The notes below the pieces were generated by a model. It searched no databases, was not told the origin of the DNA, and was given only the letters and a program-made list of their open reading frames with translations. 44,882 nucleotides of DNA from Streptomyces triticirhizae. GTDB taxonomy: Bacteria > Actinomycetota > Actinomycetes > Streptomycetales > Streptomycetaceae. A program made the translations under genes and the position numbers. Below are positions 24,794-32,520 of the stretch, piece by piece (the first letter of the stretch is position 1; every line of letters starts with the position of its first letter). The stretch lies in the NCBI RefSeq assembly GCF_003696235.1, contig NZ_RFFJ01000025.1, positions 1 through 44,882 on the forward strand, in the 5' to 3' direction.

Positions 24794-24830
24794 GGCAGGG
24801 CGGTGGCCCGGTCGGGCGCGTCGTCCAGCG

Positions 24831-25208
24831 TCAGGGCGTCAGGAGGTGGGCGCCCTCACCGACCTCGTAGGCCTCGGCGATCCAACCGGCGAACTCGTCG
24901 TCGAGCTCGCTCATCGCGCTGACACTCACCTGGTGGACGAAGAGTCGCTTGGTGTAAGGCGCCACCGAGCCGAACCTGGGGTCGTCCACCCTCCGTTGCA
25001 GGTCCAGGTAGCCGCGCAGGCCGTTGCGGGTGGGGCGTGCGCCGGCGAAGCCCCTGCGGGAGCCCTTGAAGGTGACGCACGACTTCGAGACGGCGAGGCT
25101 GAACGGCCCGCAGTGGCCGACCAGTTCGGCGAACCGGTGGTAGAGGGCGACGGCCTCGGCGGGCTTTCCTGCCAGATGGTCTTCGACGGTCCAGTCGCGT
25201 GTGGTCAT
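24831..25208 (-). CDS. DUF5655 domain protein
   Basis: A 125-residue protein from the ATG at 25206-25208 to TGA at 24831. Typical elements of this small family are WTVEDHLAGKPAEAVALYHR, ELVGHCGPFSLAVSKSCVTF and the C-terminal PYTKRLFVHQVSVSAMSELD, followed by EFAGWIAEAYEVGEG. Its biochemical role is unknown. It appears intact, unlike the fragments to its left, and is divergent from the carbamoyltransferase gene, with about 144 bp between the starts. I regard it as just outside the NRPS cluster. Confidence 0.75.
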   Translation of the reverse strand: MTTRDWTVEDHLAGKPAEAVALYHRFAELVGHCGPFSLAVSKSCVTFKGSRRGFAGARPTRNGLRGYLDLQRRVDDPRFGSVAPYTKRLFVHQVSVSAMSELDDEFAGWIAEAYEVGEGAHLLTP

Positions 25209-25352
25209 GCCGGGGAGTCTAGGGAGCGCGTTCTCCCCCGGCCAGCCTGTGGGCCGCTCGCCATAGTTCCCTGCAAGGCGGCCCGCGCACGATGGGGGGC
25301 CGGGCGTGGCCCGTGCCGCCCGGCGCGGGCCTGTCGAGACGGAGGAGTCCCG

Positions 25353-27047
25353 ATGTTGATCTGCGGTGTGAAGGCCTCGCACGACGGAGGCATCGCTCTT
25401 CTGGACGGCGACCGCCTCGCGTTCAGCGTCGAGATGGAGAAGCTGGACAACGCGCCGCGTTACAGCCCGCTCGGCGATCTGCGGCGCGTCACCGGGGTGC
25501 TGCGGGACCAGGGGGTGGACCCGGCCGACGTCGATCGTTTCGTGGTGGACGGGTGGTGGCCGGAGGCGGGACGTGACGAGCCGGGCGTGATGATCGGGGA
25601 CGGCGAGGAGCGCATGTTCCTGCCCGTCGCGCCCTATGTGGAGGGGTTCGGCCAGGACGGCCCGCTGCACCGGCACACCTTCAAGGAGTACGACTTCACC
25701 CCGGGAAGCCCCGGGTACGCCAGCTACTGCCACGCCGCCAACCACCTGCTGGCCGCCTACTGCACCAGCCCGTTCGCCGCCCGTGGCGAGGACGCGCTCG
25801 TGCTGGTCTGGGACGGGGGCACGACGCCGAGGCTCTACCTGGTCGACGCCGGCGCGCGCTCGGTCCGGCTGGTGTCCTCGCTGCTCCCGCTGTCGGGGAA
25901 CTACTTCTCTGACTTCTGCTCGCACTTCGAGCCGTTCCACCGGGACACCTCGAAGATGGACAAGGACACCCGCATCCGCTACCAACTGTCGGTCGCCGGC
26001 AAGGCCATGGCCTACGCCGCGCTCGGCACCCCGCAGCCGGCGGCGTTCCCCGTCTTCGACCGGCTCGTCGCCGACTTCCCCACGGTCTCGCCGGACAACG
26101 CGTTCGCGCTGGGCGAGAAGGTGGCCACGGAACGGGACCGGCTGCTGCCCGGGCTGTCCAACGCGGACATCATCGCCACGCTCCAGGAGTACCTGGGGAG
26201 GGCCGTGACCGACCGGCTGGTGCGGCTGGTGCGCCGCCGCTTCACCGGCCGTCGGGTCAACCTCTGCCTCGGCGGCGGCTGCGCGCTCAACATCAAGTGG
26301 AACAGCAGGATGCGCGCGACGGGCCTGTTCACCTCGGTCTGGGTGCCGCCGTTCCCCAACGACGCGGGGGCGGCGATCGGCACCGCCTGCTGCGAGATGT
26401 TCCGGGAGACGCGGCACACCGCGCTGGAGTGGGACGTGCACAGCGGCCCCGAGGTCTCTGTCGGCACACTGCCGGCGGGGTGGACCGGGACCGCCTGCGA
26501 CGAGGAGGCCCTGGCCGCCCTGCTGCACACCGAGGGCGAGCCGGTGGTGGTGCTGTCCGGGCGTGCGGAGTTGGGGCCGCGTGCGCTGGGCAACCGTAGC
26601 ATCCTCGCCCCGGCCGTCGACCCCGCGATGAAGGGCCGGCTGAACCGGCTGAAGGGCCGCGAGGACTACCGCCCGGTCGCTCCGATCTGCCTGACCGAGC
26701 GCGCGGCCGAGGTCTTCGACCCGGGCGGGGCCGACCCCTACATGCTCTTCGAGCACCGGCTGCGCGGCGACTGGGCCGAGCGGGTGCCGGCCGTCGTCCA
26801 CCTCGACGGCACCGCCCGGCTCCAGACGATCGACGCGGACGCGTCCAGCGCCACGGCCCGGGTGCTGGCCGCCTACGCCCGGCTGAGCGGGGTGCCGGTG
26901 CTGTGCAACACGAGCGCCAACCACAACGGGCGGGGCTTCTTCCCCGACGTGGCGTCGGCGGCCCGCTGGGGCGGGACCCGCTACGTCTGGTCCGGCGGAG
27001 TGCTGTACACCCGGCCCGGTCCCGCCGGCGACCGCGTGAGCCGCTGA
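25353..27047 (+). CDS. NodU/CmcH-type carbamoyltransferase
   Basis: A 564-residue protein from the ATG at 25353, 5 bp after GGAGGAG. The N-terminal Kae1-like domain has MLICGVKASHDGGIALLDGD, YASYCHAANHLLAAYCTSPF (metal-binding His residues) and LVLVWDGGTTPRLYLVDAG. NLCLGGGCALNIKWNSRM and WVPPFPNDAGAAIGTACCEM lie in the middle. The C-terminal domain has VVLSGRAELGPRALGNRSIL and LKGREDYRPVAPICL. The family uses carbamoyl phosphate and ATP to make carbamoyl-adenylate and carbamoylate hydroxyl groups (NodU, CmcH, TobZ). Here it probably tailors the peptide or a building block (inference). It is convergent with the capreomycidine synthase gene and separated by a strong terminator. Confidence 0.9.
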   Translation: MLICGVKASHDGGIALLDGDRLAFSVEMEKLDNAPRYSPLGDLRRVTGVLRDQGVDPADVDRFVVDGWWPEAGRDEPGVMIGDGEERMFLPVAPYVEGFGQDGPLHRHTFKEYDFTPGSPGYASYCHAANHLLAAYCTSPFAARGEDALVLVWDGGTTPRLYLVDAGARSVRLVSSLLPLSGNYFSDFCSHFEPFHRDTSKMDKDTRIRYQLSVAGKAMAYAALGTPQPAAFPVFDRLVADFPTVSPDNAFALGEKVATERDRLLPGLSNADIIATLQEYLGRAVTDRLVRLVRRRFTGRRVNLCLGGGCALNIKWNSRMRATGLFTSVWVPPFPNDAGAAIGTACCEMFRETRHTALEWDVHSGPEVSVGTLPAGWTGTACDEEALAALLHTEGEPVVVLSGRAELGPRALGNRSILAPAVDPAMKGRLNRLKGREDYRPVAPICLTERAAEVFDPGGADPYMLFEHRLRGDWAERVPAVVHLDGTARLQTIDADASSATARVLAAYARLSGVPVLCNTSANHNGRGFFPDVASAARWGGTRYVWSGGVLYTRPGPAGDRVSR

Positions 27048-27062
27048 CTCCTCTCCGCTCTC

Positions 27063-27100
27063 GTGTGGTTGGCCCCCGCCAAGGCGGGGGCCAACCACAC
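27063..27100. terminator. bidirectional terminator, perfect 18-bp stem
   Basis: The arms 27063-27080 and 27083-27100 are perfectly complementary (GTGTGGTTGGCCCCCGCC on the left) around AA. It lies between the convergent carbamoyltransferase and vioD-like stops, 15 and 11 bp away, so it should terminate both transcripts. Confidence 0.9.
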
Positions 27101-27111
27101 AGGGTGAGCCG

Positions 27112-28236
27112 TCAGCGCGCGCGGAGAGCCCGGGTGAGCTCCGCCAGTCCCCTGGCCAACTCGTCCGTGGGACCGCCGAAGCCGATCCGCACCCGGTCGG
27201 GGTGGCCGAAGCAGTCCCCCGGCACGGTGAGCACCCCGCGCTCGTCGGCCAGCCACTCGCACAGCCGACGAGTGTCGTCGAGACCGCGCAGCCGGGGGAA
27301 GGCGGTCACCCCGCCGCGCGGCCGGGGACAGTCGATCAGGTCCGGGTGGGCCGTCGCCCAGGACAGCAGCGCGTCCAGGTTCGCGCGGGCGGTCCGCAGC
27401 CGTGGGGCCAGCACCGCGTCGGCCCCCCGCAGCACGGCGGTGGCCAGGAACTCGTTCAGCGGCGAGGAGTTGAGCGTGGTGTAGTCCCGCAGCCGCACCA
27501 TGTCCCGCACGAGGTCGGGCGGCGCCACGCACCAGCCGATGCGCAGCCCGGGTAGTCCGAACGCCTTGGAGAAGGAGCCGGTGGAGATCGCGCGCGGCAG
27601 CACACCGGTCGGATCGGGCAGGCGGTCCCCGTCGTACACCAGCTCCGCCATCGCCCCGTCCCACAGCAGGAACGCGGGGTGACGGGCCATCAGGTCGAGG
27701 AACCGGCCGTGGTCGTCCGGGGTGAGAGAGGCCCCGGTGGGATTGTGCGGGAAGTTGGCCACCACCAGCCGGGTGCGGGGGCCCAGCAGCGCGGCCAGCC
27801 GGTCCAGGTCCGGCGCGAAGCCGTCGGCCGGGGCCAGCTCCCAGGGCACCGGCCGCGCGCCGAGCGCCTCGACCGTGGAGACCAGGGACTGGTAGGCGGG
27901 CCGGGGAACGACCACCTCGTCGCCGGGCCGCAGCAGCGCGGAGAGGGCCAGGAACAGGGCCTCGCTGGAGCCGTGGGTCACCATCACCCGGTGGTCGGGG
28001 CCCGGCCGGTAGCGGTCGGCGACGGCGTCGGTCAACTCCTGCCGCCCGCAGGACGGGCTGTCCCGGAAGACGAGCCCGTCCAGCTCGGCCACCGAGACGC
28101 CCAGCAGCTCCCTGAGTTCGCCGAGGGCCCAGTTCCGCACGCCGGAGCTGGAGATGTCGGTCGTGGCGGCGAAGTAGCGGTCCCGGAACCAGTCCTCCAG
28201 TAGCGCGGGGGCGATCCCGCCCAGTGCGGCGGTCAC
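27112..28236 (-). CDS. vioD: capreomycidine synthase-like PLP enzyme (VioD family)
   Basis: A 374-residue fold-type I PLP enzyme from a GTG at 28234-28236, overlapping the vioC stop (GTGA). As I recall VioD, this protein follows it closely at the start: LLEDWFRDRYFAATTDISSS, GVRNWALGELREL and FRDSPSCGRQELTDAVADR. The PLP lysine is K224 in SFSKAFGLPGLRIGWC; NFPHNPTGASL carries the Asn, and DGA at about 193-195 the Asp. VioD converts (3S)-3-hydroxyarginine to L-capreomycidine by beta elimination and intramolecular cyclisation. Directly coupled to the arginine hydroxylase, it should perform that step here. An enduracididine-type aminotransferase is less likely because the DISSSGV signature is retained. 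Catalysis is inferred. Confidence 0.88.
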   Translation of the reverse strand: MTAALGGIAPALLEDWFRDRYFAATTDISSSGVRNWALGELRELLGVSVAELDGLVFRDSPSCGRQELTDAVADRYRPGPDHRVMVTHGSSEALFLALSALLRPGDEVVVPRPAYQSLVSTVEALGARPVPWELAPADGFAPDLDRLAALLGPRTRLVVANFPHNPTGASLTPDDHGRFLDLMARHPAFLLWDGAMAELVYDGDRLPDPTGVLPRAISTGSFSKAFGLPGLRIGWCVAPPDLVRDMVRLRDYTTLNSSPLNEFLATAVLRGADAVLAPRLRTARANLDALLSWATAHPDLIDCPRPRGGVTAFPRLRGLDDTRRLCEWLADERGVLTVPGDCFGHPDRVRIGFGGPTDELARGLAELTRALRAR

Positions 28237-29237
28237 CGTCCCACCACCCGCGTGTCGGAGGTCAGGCGCTCCGGCCTGGTCCTGCGCAGGTCGGTCACCA
28301 CGTTGACGCGTTTCAGCCAGCGGTCCGTGCCGTCGTAGCGGGGCCGGAAACGTGAACGGCCGTGCACCACGGTGCGGTTGTCGACGAAGCACAGGTCCCC
28401 TGGCCTGAGCGGCAGCTCGTACAGGTTGGCGTCGATGTGGGCGACGAGTTCCGCCAGGGCCCGCTCCGCCTCCGCGTCGCCGGGGACGGCCGAGGTGTAG
28501 TCGCGGTCCACGCACAGCTGCGGGGCGTCCTCGGGACCCGTCAGCACCGGAACGGGACGCGGCACGGCGGTGCCGCCGCGCCGGGAGTGGGAGGGGTCGG
28601 GCTCGATGAGGAAACGCGCCTGGGCCAGCACCTCCCTGGCCGCGTCGCCGAGCGCGGCCGGCACCACATGGGAGACGGTGGTCGTGGTCCGGTCGGGGTT
28701 GCGCAGGCAGAGCAGGCCGATGTGGTCGCCACGGGAGGGGGAGAACGCGTCCTCGGTGTGCCAGCCCAGGGGAGCGTGGCTGCTGGAGCTGATGGGGCTG
28801 TTCTCCTGGCCGCGGATCGGCAGGACGTCGGTGACCAGCCGGCCGTCCTGCTGCGTCGCCCAGCCGATGACGTCCCCCAGCAGGGCGGCGTGGAGCATCA
28901 GCAGGAAGGCGTAGGCCCGGCTGCGCTCGGTGTCCGCCTCCCGCCAGTGCCGGGGCGTCGGCTCGGGCCCGAGCGCGTCCAGGGCGTGGCCGGACACCAC
29001 CACGGTGTGGCCGATGTCGTCCAGCCGGGCCCGGTTGAGGAAGGACCGCACACGCCGAGGGAGTTCGTGGGCGATGACGGTGGACTCGGCAAGGAACTCC
29101 GGGTTCGCGACCGAGCGGTACTCCGCGGTGACCTGGGCTGCGAGGCCGCGCAGCCGCGCGGCCTCGAAGTCGTCCAGAAGCAGGGTCGCCGTTCGCTCGA
29201 CGGGGGCGGCCGTGGCCTGTCGCGCTTCGGTGAGCAT
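28233..29237 (-). CDS. vioC: VioC-type Fe(II)/2-oxoglutarate arginine beta-hydroxylase
   Basis: A 334-residue protein of the clavaminate-synthase-like group. The iron ligands are H160 and E162 (GWHTEDAFSPSRGD) and H292 (DNRTVVHGRSRF), followed by basic residues for 2-oxoglutarate. The HTEDAF segment and IGLLCLRNPDRTTTT match VioC/OrfP/MppO enzymes that hydroxylate the beta carbon of free arginine or enduracididine. Its overlap with the VioD-like gene favours arginine as substrate, giving 3-hydroxyarginine for capreomycidine. It starts 26 bp after the NRPS gene and is translationally coupled to vioD. Confidence 0.9.
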   Translation of the reverse strand: MLTEARQATAAPVERTATLLLDDFEAARLRGLAAQVTAEYRSVANPEFLAESTVIAHELPRRVRSFLNRARLDDIGHTVVVSGHALDALGPEPTPRHWREADTERSRAYAFLLMLHAALLGDVIGWATQQDGRLVTDVLPIRGQENSPISSSSHAPLGWHTEDAFSPSRGDHIGLLCLRNPDRTTTTVSHVVPAALGDAAREVLAQARFLIEPDPSHSRRGGTAVPRPVPVLTGPEDAPQLCVDRDYTSAVPGDAEAERALAELVAHIDANLYELPLRPGDLCFVDNRTVVHGRSRFRPRYDGTDRWLKRVNVVTDLRRTRPERLTSDTRVVGR

Positions 29238-29263
29238 GGGACGAGCCTTTCTCGTGTTCCGGT

Positions 29264-32200
29264 TCAGAGCGCGACCGGCCGGGGCACGGACGCGAGGTGG
29301 CGGTGCAGCACGGGGCTGATCACGGAGAGCGGTTCGGGGCCGGTCATCTCCTCGTGGGCGCAGTCGACCCGCTGGGTCACGAGCGGGCCGGTGAGCAGCC
29401 CGCGCCAGAGGTCCGCCGAACGGCCACCGCCGTCGCCGGCGGCGGCCGTGAAGAGCAGCGTCGGGCCGTCGTGCGGCTCGACCCTCGCCCGGCGCACCAG
29501 GCGGACGGTGCGCGCCGCCGCCGAGGCGACGGCGGCGACCAGGTCCGGGTCGAGTCCCGACTCCGCGAGCCGGGGCCCGGCATGTCGCAGAAGGACCTCA
29601 CCGGGGGTGTCGTCCCACGGCGTTTCGCTGTCGGGGGCGGCGCCGAACTCGGCGAGCACGACGGCGAAGACGTCGTCCTCGCCCTCGCCGCGCGTGCCCG
29701 GCGGGGCCCCGGCGTCCCAGGTGTGGGCGGGGAAGGAGTCCAACAGGGCCAGGAGATCGACCCGTTGGCCCTCGCGGCGCAGCCGGACGGCCATGGCCTG
29801 GGCGATGTTGCCGCCCAGCGACCAGCCCAGCAGCCGGTAGGGGCCGTCCGGCTGGACCGCGCGGATCTGGCCGAGATAGTCCGTGACGAGCGCGTCCAGG
29901 TCGGCGGGTTGACGGCCCGGAGCGTTGATGCCCCGGTTCTGGAGCGCGTAGAGCGGGACGTCGGCGGGCAGGTGACGAGCCAGGCCGGCATAGCACCAGC
30001 CGAGCCCGGTCACCGGGTGGACGCAGAACAGCGGGGGCTCCGTTCCCGACGGGCGCAGCGGAAGCAGGACGTCGTAGTCCGCGCGTCCGGTCTGCCTCCG
30101 GTCCAGCAGGCGGGTCAGGCCGCGCGCCGTCGGCTCCTGGAAGAAGCCGCGCAGCCCGATGTCCAGCCCCCACTCGGCGCGCAGCCGGGCCAACAGGCGG
30201 ATGGCCAGCAGCGAGTGGCCCCCCAGGTCGAAGAAGTTGTCGTCCCCGCCCACCCTCTCCACGCCCAGCACCTCGGCGAGGAGCCGGGTGACTGCCGCCT
30301 CCCGGGAGGGCGGACGGTCCCGGCCCGCCCCGGTCGTCGGCCCGCCGGCCGCCGGCGGCGGGGGCAGGGCGGCCCGGTCGAACTTGCCGTTGACGGTGAG
30401 CGGCAGGGCCGGCAGGACGACGAAGGCGGAGGGGACCATGAACGCGGGCAGCACGCTCTCGGCGTGGGCCCGCAGCTCTCGCGCGGAGGGGGCGGCGGCC
30501 CCGTCGGCGAGGACCAGGTAGGCGACCAGCCGCCGGTCGCGCGGCCGGTCCTCGCGGACGACGGCGACGCACTGCCTGACCGCCGGGTGGCGGGCGACAC
30601 CGGCCTGGACCTCGGCCAACTCGACGCGGAAGCCGCGCAGCTTGACCTGCTGGTCGACCCGGCCCCGGTACTCCAGCCGGCCGGCGTGGTCCACCCGGAC
30701 CAGGTCGCCGGTGCGGTAGCAGCGCGCGCCCGGCGGGCCCGAGGGCGAGGGAACGAAGCGAGCGGCGGTGGCGCCGGGTTGGCCGAGGTAGCCGCGCGCG
30801 AGCCCGCCCTCGACGTACAGCTCCCCCGTGCCGCCCGGGGGGACCGGGCGGGCCCGGCCGTCCAGGACGTGCACCCGGACCCCGGGCAGCGGGGTGCCCA
30901 GGGGAGGCGTCGCGACCTCGGGCGAGCCGGCCGGCTCCAGGCGGAACGTCGTCGTGGTGCAGGTGGCCTCCGTCAGCCCGTAGACATGGACCAGCGGCAC
31001 GCCGAACTCCCGCCAGGCGGCGACCTGTTCGGGCTCGACGCGGTCGCCGCCCATGGCGACGAAGCGGACGGGGGAGGGGATGCCCCGCCCCTCCCCGCCG
31101 AGCGTGGCCACCCACTCCTGCCAGTAGGGGGCGGTCAGTTCGAAGCCGGTGATCCGGTGCCGCGCCACGTAGTCGGCGAGGTCGGCCCCGCTCTCCAGCA
31201 GGGGCGTCTCGGGGATGACCACCGTGCCGCCGGCGACCAGGACCGGCAGCACCTCCTCCAACAGCACGTCGAAGCCGAACGGGGCGAGTTGCAGCACCCG
31301 GTCGTCGGGACCCAGCCGGAAGGCGTCCCGCATCGCGAGGCTGAACGCGGCCAGCTCGCGGTGGGTGAACATCACGCCCTTGGGCGTCCCTGTGGAGCCC
31401 GAGGTGTGGAAGACGCAGGCCAACTGGCCGGCGTGGGCGCGCCGTTCACCCGGGGACTCCGTCGCTGGGTCCGCGTCGTCCCCGGCGGTGACCGTGAGGC
31501 GGGGGCCGGCGAACGGCGGGGCGTCGGCGGGGGACCGGTCGGTCAGCAGCAGGCGCGCCCCGGACGAGGCCAGGACGGTGGCGGTCCGCTCGCGTGGGCT
31601 GCGCGGGTCGAGCGGCAGGAACGCGGCCCCGGCCTCCCACACGCCGAGCAGGGCGACCACCAGTTCGGGGGACGGGGAGAGGTGGAGGGCCACCACCGAC
31701 TCGCGGCCCACACCGACGGCTCGCAGCCGCCGCGCGAGGGCCGCGACGCGGGCGCGCAGCCGCGCGTAGGTGAGGGTGGCGCCGTCCTGTTCGACGGCCA
31801 CCGCGTGGGGGGCGCGGGCGGCGGCCTGGGCGACCAGTTCGCCCACGGGCCGCCAGTCGCCCCCGTCGACCGCCTCGCCGGCCGTGTCCTCGGCCGCCGT
31901 GCCCTCGCCGGCCGTGTCCTCGGCCGCCGTGCGGAGGGCCGTCAGCCGGGTGGCCAGCCGGCGGGCGGTCTCCTCGTGCCAGAGATCGGCCGAGGCGAAG
32001 AGGTGCCAGCGGCCGTCCCGTTCGATGAGACCGAGGTCGGCCTCGGCGACCGGGTCGCTGCCGGCCGCGCAGGCGACGCTGGCCACCACGGCCCCGTCGG
32101 GTCGGTCGTGGAGGTGGCCACGCGCCGGCACGGTGGCTGCCTCGGGCAGCGGCCGACTCAGGGACCGTTCGGCCTCGGCGGTCGGCGGCAGACGAGGCTC

Positions 32201-32464
32201 GGTCCGCTCGGCGGGGAACGCGTGGAGCGGAGCCGTGGCCTGGTGCTCCGTCCGGCAGGCGCCGGTGAGCAGGACCGTGCGCGCCTCGCCCAACTCCCTC
32301 ACCAGGGCGACGAGCAGGGCGGTCGCCGTGGCCACCGGCACGCCGTCGGGGGCCGGCGGGGTCGCCCAGCCGACGGGGGCCGACCACCGCCCGGGCCGGT
32401 AGGGGTCGAGGGGGGTGCGGTCGAGCGGCAGGCTGAGGTAGAGCGGCGAGCGGCCGGTCGTCAT
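29264..32464 (-). CDS. terminal NRPS module: half condensation domain, A, T, TE
   Basis: 1066 residues from the ATG at 32462-32464. Residues 1 to about 185 resemble only the C-terminal half of a condensation domain; no HHxxxDG motif exists. The adenylation domain (about 205-710) has FHTSGSTGTPKGVMF, YGLTEATCT, YRTGDLVR and LPLTVNGKFDRAAL. A carrier domain follows (DNFFDLGGHSLLAIRLL, phosphopantetheine Ser), then a type I thioesterase (YRLLGWSLGGNIAQAMA nucleophile Ser; CAHEEMTGPE His). My hand alignment gives the specificity residues D-V-E-E-A-G-V-C-T-K, which I cannot assign. The TE makes this the chain-releasing module. Its short N-terminal part means that condensation must be supplied in trans, perhaps by the C-type protein at 42508. 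Confidence 0.9.
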   Translation of the reverse strand: MTTGRSPLYLSLPLDRTPLDPYRPGRWSAPVGWATPPAPDGVPVATATALLVALVRELGEARTVLLTGACRTEHQATAPLHAFPAERTEPRLPPTAEAERSLSRPLPEAATVPARGHLHDRPDGAVVASVACAAGSDPVAEADLGLIERDGRWHLFASADLWHEETARRLATRLTALRTAAEDTAGEGTAAEDTAGEAVDGGDWRPVGELVAQAAARAPHAVAVEQDGATLTYARLRARVAALARRLRAVGVGRESVVALHLSPSPELVVALLGVWEAGAAFLPLDPRSPRERTATVLASSGARLLLTDRSPADAPPFAGPRLTVTAGDDADPATESPGERRAHAGQLACVFHTSGSTGTPKGVMFTHRELAAFSLAMRDAFRLGPDDRVLQLAPFGFDVLLEEVLPVLVAGGTVVIPETPLLESGADLADYVARHRITGFELTAPYWQEWVATLGGEGRGIPSPVRFVAMGGDRVEPEQVAAWREFGVPLVHVYGLTEATCTTTTFRLEPAGSPEVATPPLGTPLPGVRVHVLDGRARPVPPGGTGELYVEGGLARGYLGQPGATAARFVPSPSGPPGARCYRTGDLVRVDHAGRLEYRGRVDQQVKLRGFRVELAEVQAGVARHPAVRQCVAVVREDRPRDRRLVAYLVLADGAAAPSARELRAHAESVLPAFMVPSAFVVLPALPLTVNGKFDRAALPPPPAAGGPTTGAGRDRPPSREAAVTRLLAEVLGVERVGGDDNFFDLGGHSLLAIRLLARLRAEWGLDIGLRGFFQEPTARGLTRLLDRRQTGRADYDVLLPLRPSGTEPPLFCVHPVTGLGWCYAGLARHLPADVPLYALQNRGINAPGRQPADLDALVTDYLGQIRAVQPDGPYRLLGWSLGGNIAQAMAVRLRREGQRVDLLALLDSFPAHTWDAGAPPGTRGEGEDDVFAVVLAEFGAAPDSETPWDDTPGEVLLRHAGPRLAESGLDPDLVAAVASAAARTVRLVRRARVEPHDGPTLLFTAAAGDGGGRSADLWRGLLTGPLVTQRVDCAHEEMTGPEPLSVISPVLHRHLASVPRPVAL
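31874..31932. repeat. 30-bp tandem duplication inside the NRPS gene
   Basis: A 30-bp unit (31874-31903) beginning CTCGCCGGCCGTGTCCTCGG is repeated immediately (31904-31932, incomplete last base). It encodes EDTAGEGTAAEDTAGEA in the linker between the half condensation domain and the A domain, and keeps the frame. Confidence 0.9.
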
Positions 32465-32520
32465 CGGGGCCGGTCTCCTTTCCCGGGTCGTTGGAGGGCG
32501 GGACTCGTCAGGGAAGGGCG

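Noticed and set aside
27112..29237. Enduracididine biosynthesis (MppO/MppQ type)
   Set aside because: The hydroxylase alone would allow it, but the PLP enzyme carries the VioD-like start DISSSGV and no MppP or MppR homolog is seen.
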